Shown here one piece after another: positions 1-5,013 of a stretch of 5,824 nt of DNA. The stretch lies in assembly GCA_030043595.1 (NCBI GenBank), contig JASHXJ010000444.1:1-5824 (forward strand), in the 5' to 3' direction. A program made the translations under genes and the position numbers. Origin of the DNA: Trebonia sp. GTDB lineage: Bacteria > Actinomycetota > Actinomycetes > Streptosporangiales > Streptosporangiaceae. The notes below the pieces were generated by a model. The model made no database searches. It was not told the DNA's origin and saw nothing but the letters and a program-made list of their open reading frames with translations. Position 1 is the first letter of the stretch. Each line of letters starts with the position of its first letter.

Positions 1-18
1 GCCGAAGTCTTCTTCGGC
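1..18. terminator. Hairpin at the left edge, possible end of an upstream unit
   Basis: A perfect 7-bp inverted repeat (GCCGAAG, 1-7; CTTCGGC, 12-18) with a 4-nt loop opens the window, and the window edge may cut it. No T-run follows. Read on the plus strand in frame 1 it gives six codons and then TGA at 19-21, so it could also be the last codons of an upstream gene, but that is too short to judge. From about 19 to 100 I see no convincing gene, only GC-rich sequence with a weak 6-bp inverted repeat (53-58/69-74). Confidence 0.25.
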
Positions 19-101
19 TGACGCCCTCGCGCGCCCGCGAGCTCCGGTCGGCCCAGGGCCGCCCGGCTCCCTGGTCCCGCTGCGGTCCGCCCAGCCGGCC
101 C

Positions 102-129
102 TTGCGCTGGCCGTTCGCACGCGTATACT
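102..129 (+). promoter_or_regulatory. Probable promoter of the padR gene
   Basis: A good -10 hexamer, TATACT (124-129), stands 16 bp downstream of a weak -35-like TTGCGC (102-107). It is one of very few AT-richer spots in the region. Transcription would start near 136, giving a leader of about 119 nt before the GTG start at 255. The -10 box overlaps the first palindrome (126-141), so a protein bound there would block RNA polymerase, as expected for an autorepressor. The -35 match is poor (3 of 6), so the assignment rests on the -10 box and its position. Confidence 0.5.
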
Positions 130-141
130 CGCTTACGAGTA
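126..141. promoter_or_regulatory. Operator-like palindrome 1 (putative PadR site)
   Basis: A perfect inverted repeat: TACTCG, 4-nt spacer CTTA, CGAGTA. It overlaps the last four bases of the -10 box at 124-129 and the likely transcription start. The flanks A125 and C142 recur at the second site. PadR proteins bind palindromes as dimers and commonly control their own genes. That this PadR binds here is inferred from position and symmetry. Confidence 0.6.
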
Positions 142-153
142 CTTGGAGACGGA

Positions 154-169
154 TCCTCGGTTACGAGGA
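154..169. promoter_or_regulatory. Operator-like palindrome 2 (putative PadR site)
   Basis: A second perfect inverted repeat: TCCTCG, spacer GTTA, CGAGGA. Over 18 bases including flanks (153-170 against 125-142) it matches the first site at 15 positions. Two of the three differences are a paired A/T to C/G change that preserves the symmetry, which argues for a dimer-binding site over chance. The centre-to-centre distance is 28 bp. It lies downstream of the predicted transcription start, inside the transcribed leader. Confidence 0.6.
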
Positions 170-238
170 CCTGTGCGCGAGCAAGGCGGCGACCAAAACA
201 CCGGCATCACCGGAAACGGCAGGCGGCAGACGGCAGGC

Positions 239-244
239 GGGAGG
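239..244 (+). promoter_or_regulatory. Ribosome binding site that sets the padR start
   Basis: GGGAGG lies 10 nt before the GTG at 255. The in-frame TTG at 102 would place the promoter and both palindromes inside the coding sequence and add 51 residues unlike any PadR protein. This site therefore supports GTG 255 as the true start. Confidence 0.6.
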
Positions 245-254
245 CGCGGGACCA

Positions 255-926
255 GTGGCGAAGCGGCGGAAGGTGGGCAACCTGCTCGCGCTGGCGCTGC
301 TGTCGCTGCTGGCGCAGCGGCCGATGTACCCGTATGAGATGGCCCAGACGCTGCGAGCGCGCGGCAAGGACAGGTCCATCAAGATCAACTGGGGCTCCCT
401 GTACACCGTGGTCCAGAATCTCGAGAAATACGGGTTCATCCAGGCTGCGGGCACCGTCCGGGAGGGCCGCCAGCCGGAGCGGACCACGTACCAGATCACC
501 GAACAGGGCCGCGCCGAGCTCAGGGACTGGATGCGCGAACTGCTCAGCGTGCCGGAGGACGAATACGGCGGCTTCGTGGCCGCGCTGTCCGAAGGCGGCA
601 TCCTGCCGCCCGCCGAGGTGGTCGAGCTGCTGTCGACGCGGCTGGCCACGCTGGACAAGCTGAACGCCGTCGACGAGGCGGACCTGAAGCTGTGGACCCA
701 GCGCCTGCCACGCGTCCTCCTCGTCGAGGCCGAATACCAGCTCACGATGCGCAAGGCCCAGGCGGGCTGGGTGCGCAGCCTGCTCGACGAGATCATCGCC
801 GGCACGCTTGGCGGGATGGAAGTCTGGCGCCAGATTCACGAGACCGGGCAGATGCCCGCGCAGATGCGGGAACTCGACGAGCGTGCGAAGAGGGGGTGGG
901 ACGAACCCGAAGACGACCAGACGTAA
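255..926 (+). CDS. PadR-family transcriptional regulator
   Basis: A 223-residue DNA-binding repressor of the PadR family, expected to act as a cytoplasmic dimer that releases DNA when it binds a small effector. The N-terminal winged helix spans about residues 9-85. It shows the family pattern PMYPYEM (23-29), the recognition-helix segment GSLYTVVQNLEKYG (47-60) and the wing ending ERTTYQIT (75-82). A basic start (AKRRK) precedes it. Residues 88-200 form a helical C-terminal part, as in PadR proteins that dimerise through a Vir_act_alpha_C-type domain, and the tail is acidic. The GTG start is set by the GGGAGG at 239. Two palindromes at and just after the promoter suggest autorepression. The DrrAB-type exporter downstream on the same strand is the likely second target, since PadR regulators often sit beside such exporters. 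The effector cannot be read from sequence. Confidence 0.95.
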   Translation: MAKRRKVGNLLALALLSLLAQRPMYPYEMAQTLRARGKDRSIKINWGSLYTVVQNLEKYGFIQAAGTVREGRQPERTTYQITEQGRAELRDWMRELLSVPEDEYGGFVAALSEGGILPPAEVVELLSTRLATLDKLNAVDEADLKLWTQRLPRVLLVEAEYQLTMRKAQAGWVRSLLDEIIAGTLGGMEVWRQIHETGQMPAQMRELDERAKRGWDEPEDDQT

Positions 927-929
927 GCA

Positions 930-970
930 CGACCCCGGCCTGGTGCGGCAACACCAGGAAGCCGGGGTCG
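930..970 (+). terminator. Strong hairpin between padR and the exporter genes
   Basis: A long stem starts four bases after the padR stop. A 10-bp outer stem (930-939 with 961-970) and a 6-bp inner stem (940-945 with 952-957) enclose a 6-nt loop, with a 3-nt bulge (GAA, 958-960) on the 3' side. All 16 pairs are Watson-Crick and mostly G-C. No T-run follows, which is usual for actinobacterial hairpin terminators. It may end or weaken padR transcription, or protect the 3' end of its message. From 971 to 1095 I see no convincing promoter for the downstream genes. Confidence 0.55.
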
Positions 971-1058
971 CAAACCTCGCCGCCAATCCCGCGGCCAGGC
1001 GGAATCCGGTCACCGAGGCCCAGTTCATGAGTGTAGCCGGGCTCCTCCGCGCGGGAGA

Positions 1059-1072
1059 GGTCGCGAACGACC
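1059..1072. repeat. Short palindrome upstream of the ABC ATPase gene
   Basis: A perfect inverted repeat, GGTCG-CGAA-CGACC, ends 23 nt before the ATPase start. Its 4-nt spacer and TCG...CGA core resemble the two palindromes upstream of padR, but the outer bases differ and the arms are one base shorter. It could be a degenerate third operator linking PadR to the exporter genes, or chance in GC-rich DNA. Confidence 0.25.
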
Positions 1073-1095
1073 ACTGAACGCAAGGAGCTCTCAGC

Positions 1096-2115
1096 ATGCA
1101 CTCCATCGAGGCGCGCGGCCTCGTCAAGACCTACCCGCTGCCGGGCAGGAGCAAGGACCGCGTCACGGCACTCGACGGCCTTGACCTCACCGTCCCCACG
1201 GGCACGATCTTCGCCCTCCTGGGCCCGAACGGTGCCGGCAAGACCACTACGGTCAAGATCCTCACCACGCTCACCGTCCCTGACGAGGGCACGGCGCGTG
1301 TCGAGGGCATCGACGTCCTCGCCAGTCCGGCGCGGGCGAGAAAGGTAATCGGCGTCGTCGCGCAGCGCTCCGGCGCGGACCCGACGGCCACCGGCCGGGA
1401 GAACCTGATCCTGCAGGGCCACCTGTACGGCCTCGACACCAGGACGGCACGGCGCAGAGCCGACGAGCTGCTCGGGCATTTCCAGCTCACCGACGCCGCC
1501 AGGCGCTTCGTCCGCACCTACTCCGGTGGCATGCAGCGCCGCCTCGACGTCGCGCTCGGCCTCGTGCACCACCCGACCGTGCTGTTCCTCGACGAGCCGA
1601 CCACGGGCCTTGACCCACAGGCGCGGACGGCGATGTGGCAGGAGATCAGCCGGCTCGCCGAGGTCGGCAACATGACCGTCCTGCTCAGCACCCACTACCT
1701 GGAGGAAGCCGACCGGCTGGCCCACCGGCTGGCCATCGTCGACCGCGGCCGGATCGTCGCCGAGGGCGAGCCCGAGCAGCTCAAGGGCGAGCTCAAGGGC
1801 GACGTCGTGCAGGTCGAGCTGTCGGCCGACGCCGGGCGGCGGCACGTCAGCGACGCGCTGGGCGCTCTTCCCGGGGTCCGTGACGTCCTGGTGGCCGGCC
1901 GCAGCGTCTCCGCGCGCAGCGACGACGGCGCGGCGGCGGTCCCGGCGGTGCTCGCGGCCCTGTCGGCCGCCGGAACGCCCGCGACGTCGGTCACCGTGGC
2001 GCGGCCCTCGCTGGACGAGGTCTACCTGCGCTACACCGGCCGCCGCTACAGCCAGGCGCAGGAAGAAACACCCGCGGCATCGCGCCGCACGCAGCAGACG
2101 GAGGTGACCGGCTGA
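1096..2115 (+). CDS. DrrA-type ABC exporter ATP-binding protein
   Basis: A 339-residue ATPase that powers an ABC-2 exporter. It belongs to the daunorubicin-resistance (DrrA) family, whose known members export drugs, antibiotics or lipids. The nucleotide-binding domain covers about residues 3-225: Walker A GPNGAGKT (43-50), Q-loop Q90, signature YSGGM (142-146, the usual DrrA form in place of LSGGQ), Walker B VLFLDEP (162-168) with catalytic E167, D-loop GLDP (171-174) and switch H200. All catalytic residues are present. The C-terminal extension (about 230-316) ends in the DrrA-type motif PSLDEVYLRYTG (304-315), which in DrrA helps bind DrrB. A polar tail of about 23 residues follows. The ATG is preceded by AAGGAG (1082-1087) at 8 nt spacing. 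The gene overlaps the permease by one base. Substrate unknown. Confidence 0.95.
   Translation: MHSIEARGLVKTYPLPGRSKDRVTALDGLDLTVPTGTIFALLGPNGAGKTTTVKILTTLTVPDEGTARVEGIDVLASPARARKVIGVVAQRSGADPTATGRENLILQGHLYGLDTRTARRRADELLGHFQLTDAARRFVRTYSGGMQRRLDVALGLVHHPTVLFLDEPTTGLDPQARTAMWQEISRLAEVGNMTVLLSTHYLEEADRLAHRLAIVDRGRIVAEGEPEQLKGELKGDVVQVELSADAGRRHVSDALGALPGVRDVLVAGRSVSARSDDGAAAVPAVLAALSAAGTPATSVTVARPSLDEVYLRYTGRRYSQAQEETPAASRRTQQTEVTG
2100..2107 (+). promoter_or_regulatory. Strong ribosome binding site of the permease, inside the ATPase gene
   Basis: GGAGGTGA is a near-perfect match to the anti-Shine-Dalgarno sequence. Its GGAGG core ends 10 nt before the ATG at 2115. It lies in the last codons of the ATPase gene, whose TGA shares its A with the permease ATG. 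This is the classic arrangement for coupled, stoichiometric translation of the two subunits. Confidence 0.7.
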
Positions 2116-2936
2116 TGACGGCAATCGATTATCCCGAACGGTCCGTGGCGACTCCGGCGGGCACCGTGCTCGCCCAGACCTGGTACCTGACCGGCCGCAA
2201 GCTGCACGCGCTTGTCCGTCAGCCCTGGGTGCTCGCGTTCGGCGTGATCCAGCCCGCGATCTGGCTGTTCCTGTTCGGCGCGCTGTTCCACAAGATCATC
2301 GACATTCCCGGCTTCGGCTACGACGGCTCGTACCTCGCCTACCTGGTGCCCGGCGTCGTCGCGATGAACGCCATGTCCGGCAACATGTGGGCGGGCATGG
2401 CGATGATCGAGGAGATCGACCGCGGCACGCTCAACCGGTTCCTTGTCGCCCCCGCCAGCCGGCTGGCGATCATGAACGCCTCGGTCCTGGAGCAGTCGGT
2501 CAGCACGATCGTGCAGACGCTGATCATCGTGGTCCTCGGCTACGCAGGCGGCGCCCGTTACCCCGGTAGCACACTCGGTATAACACTGCTGACGGTGGCC
2601 GCCGTCCTGGTCGGCGTGCTCTGGGGCGCGCTGTCCAACATGACCGGAATGCTGCTGCGCTCCCGCGAGGCGATCATCGGCGTCTACACGTTCTTCATGC
2701 TGCCGCTGATGTTCTTGTCCTCGGCGTTCATGAAGCCGAGCTTCCTGCCCGGCTGGATGCAGGCGATCGCGTCCCGCAACCCGCTCAACTGGGAGGTGCA
2801 GATCGGCCGCTGGGTCCTGTCCGCGAACACCGACTGGTCAGCGGTGGCGGTCCGGTTCGGCGGCCTGCTCGCCCTGGCCGCGCTCTGCGTGGCCATCTCG
2901 GTGACCACGTTCCGCTCCTACGCCAGGAACGTCTGA
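2115..2936 (+). CDS. DrrB-type ABC-2 exporter permease
   Basis: A 273-residue integral membrane subunit, partner of the ATPase encoded just upstream. The length and six predicted transmembrane segments (about 38-58, 72-95, 127-147, 154-176, 188-207, 246-265) fit the ABC-2 family. The N-terminal 35 residues are cytoplasmic and include an amphipathic stretch before the first segment. The loop EEIDRGTLNRFLVAPASR (99-116) is in the usual place for the ATPase-contacting coupling region. The segment FLSSAFMKPSFLPGWMQ (200-216), followed by RNPLNW (221-226), is the hallmark of DrrB and related antibiotic-export permeases. The TGATG overlap and strong internal ribosome site indicate translational coupling. 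Two copies of each subunit would form the exporter. The substrate cannot be predicted. Confidence 0.94.
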   Translation: MTAIDYPERSVATPAGTVLAQTWYLTGRKLHALVRQPWVLAFGVIQPAIWLFLFGALFHKIIDIPGFGYDGSYLAYLVPGVVAMNAMSGNMWAGMAMIEEIDRGTLNRFLVAPASRLAIMNASVLEQSVSTIVQTLIIVVLGYAGGARYPGSTLGITLLTVAAVLVGVLWGALSNMTGMLLRSREAIIGVYTFFMLPLMFLSSAFMKPSFLPGWMQAIASRNPLNWEVQIGRWVLSANTDWSAVAVRFGGLLALAALCVAISVTTFRSYARNV

Positions 2937-2958
2937 GCGTATCCGGCAGCCCGCTCAG
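2933..2958. terminator. Inverted repeat between convergent genes, possible two-way terminator
   Basis: A perfect 7-bp inverted repeat, CTGAGCG (2933-2939) and CGCTCAG (2952-2958), with a 12-nt loop. Each arm contains the stop codon of the gene entering from its side: TGA 2934-2936 for the permease, TCA 2955-2957 for the DUF4262 gene. Being symmetrical, it could end transcription from both directions. No T-run is present and the stem is short for its loop. Confidence 0.42.
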
Positions 2959-3542
2959 CTCAGGCGGTCCTGGTCGATCCGCGTCCAGGGGGTGGGCGGG
3001 TTGTCGTCGCGGGGCAGCCATAGCAGTGGCTGCATCCCGAGGAAGGCGGTCGCGAACCCCGGCTCCCACGGGAAGCGGCCGTTCCTGTCCGCCCAGACGA
3101 CCTGCAGGTACGGCGGCCTGACGAAACCGTAGAACTCGTCGGATACGGCGAACATGCTGGTCATCCGCCAGCTCAGGTCGACCGGGCGGATCGCGAGCGG
3201 CGCGGGGCAGACGTCGCGCAGCACGTCGTCCGCCCCGATCTGCTCGCCGTCGGCGATCCGGCCGCCGATCGCGTTGATGAGGCCCGCCGCGTTCTGCACG
3301 GGAACGCCGCAGACGATCAGCTCAGGGGACTGGCAGGTGAGCCACATCCCCACGCTGTAGGCCCACGGCGGCGCCTGGTCGTCGCCGTAGACGCCGGGAA
3401 CGGCCCAGCCGTGCTCGCCGATCCTGGTGGTGATCCAGGTCATGTAGGCCAGATGGTCCGGATCCTGGCCAGCCGCCTCCGTCGCGCAGTCGGGGCACTC
3501 GGGGTGGTGCCGTCGGCCGGAACGACGCTTGGGAAGGTTCAT
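2955..3542 (-). CDS. DUF4262 family protein
   Basis: A 195-residue soluble protein of the DUF4262 family, whose function is not established. Family marks are WAVPGVYGD (46-54), PPWAYSVGMW (58-67) with PELIVCGVP (73-81), a central AIRPVDLSW (117-125), VVWADRNGRFPWE (148-160) and QPLLWLP (171-177). The N-terminus has a basic patch and then HHPECPDC (12-19). This CxxC is in the place where many DUF4262 proteins carry a Cys pair and might bind metal. No signal peptide or membrane segment is visible. The ATG at 3542 keeps the CxxC; the next Met (residue 34) would lose it. No well-placed ribosome site precedes the ATG (a GAGG lies only 2 nt away), so translation may be leaderless or coupled to the MFS gene ending 49 nt upstream. 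Family assignment is firm, role unknown. Confidence 0.87.
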   Translation of the reverse strand: MNLPKRRSGRRHHPECPDCATEAAGQDPDHLAYMTWITTRIGEHGWAVPGVYGDDQAPPWAYSVGMWLTCQSPELIVCGVPVQNAAGLINAIGGRIADGEQIGADDVLRDVCPAPLAIRPVDLSWRMTSMFAVSDEFYGFVRPPYLQVVWADRNGRFPWEPGFATAFLGMQPLLWLPRDDNPPTPWTRIDQDRLS

Positions 3543-3548
3543 GGCCTC

Positions 3549-3554
3549 ACGCTA
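3549..3554 (-). promoter_or_regulatory. Possible -10 box for a leaderless DUF4262 transcript
   Basis: Read on the minus strand, TAGCGT ends 6 nt before the ATG at 3542, so transcription would start at or next to the start codon. That would explain the lack of a usable ribosome site; leaderless messages are common in actinobacteria. No good -35 box is seen. Between this site and the MFS stop there is also a small 5-bp stem (3574-3578/3582-3586). Confidence 0.25.
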
Positions 3555-3591
3555 CGCCGGGGGTCTGACATTCCGCGGTGCCCGCGACGGC

Positions 3592-4908
3592 TCAGCCCGG
3601 CGCGGCGAGGACCGGCTCAGGCTCGGCCGGTGGCGCCAGGACCGCCGGGGGCGCCGGCGCCGCCGGGGGCGCCGGGGCCAGCTGGTCGCTGCGGATCGTG
3701 CGGACGTCGCGGGGGATGAGGGACAGCGCGGAGACGACGATGATCAGGGCCGCCGCCGCGGCCTGCGCGGCCGAGACCCCGATCGCGGTCGCGATCGGGC
3801 CGGCGATCAGCGCGCCCGCGGGCATCGCCATCATCGAGCCAAGCGCGTCGTATGACGACACCCGGGCGAGCTTGTCCGGCGGGATCGCCCTGGCCATGGC
3901 CACGGTCCACTGCACCATCATCATCTCGACGACGACGCCGAGGCCGAACGAGGCCAGGCAGATCACGGCCAGCGGCAGCACGAGCGCCAGCGACAGGGGC
4001 GAGACCGCGACGGCCGCCCCGGTCAGCACGACGAAGAGCATCGGCCTGCGCGGCGTGAACCGCAGCGAGACAAGGCCGCCGGCGATCAGCCCGAGCGAGT
4101 CGGCGGCGGTGATCGCGCCCCACGCGGCCGGACCGCCCAGGTGCGCCTTGGCCACCACCGGTCCGAGCACCTGGAAGGCGGCGCACCAGGCCATCATGAC
4201 CAGGCAGAACTGCACGACGATCACCCACAGCCACGTGTGCGAGCGGAACTCGGTCCAGCCCTCGCGCAGCGCGGTCAGCATGCCAGGACCGCTGTCGGCG
4301 CGTCCAGGCGCCCGGCTGCCCTTGATCGCCAGCATCAGCGGCACCGTGCCGGTCATGCCGATGCCGCACAGCGTGAGCGCCCAGCCGGGGCCGGCGGCCG
4401 CGACCAGCAGGCCGCCGGCCGCCGCGCCCGTCATCAGGCCGGAGTTCATCGCCAGCCTGCTGACCGAGCTGGCCTCCTGCAGCAGCGCGCCGGGCACCAG
4501 CCGCGGCAGCAGTGCCTGCGAGGCGGGGTAGAACAGGGCCGATCCGGTGCCGGTGAGCGCCTCCAGGGCGATCATCGCCCACAGCGGCGGCCGGCTGGTG
4601 AGGACGAGCAGGCCGAAGGTGCCCTCGCCCGCGACGATGGCGAGGTTCGCCGCGACGATCACCCGCTGCGGCGGGAACCTGTCCGCGGCCACGCCGCCGA
4701 CCAGCGAGAACACCAGCATCGGAGCGATCTGCGCCGCCAGCACATAGGAGAGATCGGCGGAAGAGCCCGTGCTGTTCAGCACCGCGAACGAGACGCCGAC
4801 CATGGAGAAGCCCACTGCCGCCGGGGCGAGCAGCCGGTCAGCCAGCAGCAGCCGGAAGTCACGGATGGCGAGCACGGGGAACCGGCGGCCAAGTGCGCGC
4901 CACAGCAT
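3592..4908 (-). CDS. MFS_3-type efflux permease
   Basis: A 438-residue major facilitator, probably a proton-driven drug or metabolite exporter of the MFS_3 group (EntS- and macrolide-efflux-like). About 12 membrane segments are seen: six in residues 26-194, a cytoplasmic loop (197-224), then six in 226-397. Family marks are FRLLLADRLLAP (18-29), motif A GGVAADRFPPQRV (71-83), the segment YPASQALLPRLVP (127-139), RLAMNSG (151-157), and PPDKLARVSSYDALGS (343-358) in the second half. The last 29 residues are a Pro/Ala/Glu tail beyond the transporter fold. ATG 4908 is preferred over an in-frame TTG at 4974 because the 22 extra residues look non-membrane and overlap a possible promoter. Its ribosome site is weak (GGA, 7 nt away). 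It lies between the ClpC N-domain gene and the DUF4262 gene on the same strand. Substrate unknown. Confidence 0.9.
   Translation of the reverse strand: MLWRALGRRFPVLAIRDFRLLLADRLLAPAAVGFSMVGVSFAVLNSTGSSADLSYVLAAQIAPMLVFSLVGGVAADRFPPQRVIVAANLAIVAGEGTFGLLVLTSRPPLWAMIALEALTGTGSALFYPASQALLPRLVPGALLQEASSVSRLAMNSGLMTGAAAGGLLVAAAGPGWALTLCGIGMTGTVPLMLAIKGSRAPGRADSGPGMLTALREGWTEFRSHTWLWVIVVQFCLVMMAWCAAFQVLGPVVAKAHLGGPAAWGAITAADSLGLIAGGLVSLRFTPRRPMLFVVLTGAAVAVSPLSLALVLPLAVICLASFGLGVVVEMMMVQWTVAMARAIPPDKLARVSSYDALGSMMAMPAGALIAGPIATAIGVSAAQAAAAALIIVVSALSLIPRDVRTIRSDQLAPAPPAAPAPPAVLAPPAEPEPVLAAPG
3642..3677. repeat. Two tandem 18-bp repeats coding the MFS Pro/Ala tail
   Basis: Two adjacent 18-bp copies (3642-3659 and 3660-3677) agree at 17 positions. 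On the minus strand they encode Pro/Ala hexapeptide units of the APAPPA type. Being a multiple of three, copy changes would keep the frame. This suggests tail growth by slippage. Confidence 0.55.
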
Positions 4909-4944
4909 GACGAAGTCCGTTCGTGTGCGATACGGGAGCGATCC

Positions 4945-4974
4945 AGGGTACGCAGGACGGGCGCTACCAGGCAA
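4945..4974 (-). promoter_or_regulatory. Possible promoter of the MFS gene
   Basis: Read on the minus strand, TTGCCT (4974-4969) and TACCCT (4950-4945) are separated by 18 bp. Transcription would begin near 4938, about 30 nt before the ATG at 4908. It sits right after the hairpin that follows the ClpC N-domain gene, so the MFS gene may be a separate unit. The -10 box is only a moderate match. Confidence 0.38.
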
Positions 4975-4986
4975 TTCGTTTTCCGG

Positions 4987-5013
4987 CCGGGCGTCCTACT
5001 CGGCAGCGCCCGG
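4987..5013 (-). terminator. Hairpin at the end of the ClpC N-domain gene
   Basis: A perfect 7-bp, all-G/C inverted repeat (CCGGGCG 4987-4993; CGCCCGG 5007-5013) with a 13-nt loop that contains the TAG stop. There is no T-run on the minus strand; the sequence after the stem is purine-rich (GGAAAA). It may act as a weak terminator or RNA-stability element. Confidence 0.35.

Noticed and set aside
19..101. Possible RNA gene in the GC-rich left end
   Set aside because: I found no tRNA T-loop or cloverleaf. The 6-bp repeat at 53-74 is no more than expected at this GC content.
102..254. N-terminal extension of the PadR protein from TTG 102
   Set aside because: The 51 extra residues do not look like PadR, and the stretch holds a -10 box and two palindromes. 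GTG 255 has a good ribosome site and fits the family length.
207..1127. Long minus-strand open frame opposite padR
   Set aside because: It is a GC-bias shadow of padR. The PadR frame has clear family motifs, while the antisense product has none.
793..2124. 443-codon minus-strand frame opposite the ABC ATPase
   Set aside because: The plus strand carries all ABC motifs here. The antisense product is low-complexity and spans the padR end and the intergenic hairpin.
3578..4531. Plus-strand frames opposite the MFS gene
   Set aside because: They are Ala/Ser/Arg-rich shadows of the MFS gene, whose minus-strand frame has consistent membrane segments and MFS_3 motifs.
4909..4974. MFS start at TTG 4974
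   Set aside because: It would add 22 non-membrane residues and place the likely promoter inside the gene. MFS proteins of this group start just before the first helix, as with ATG 4908.
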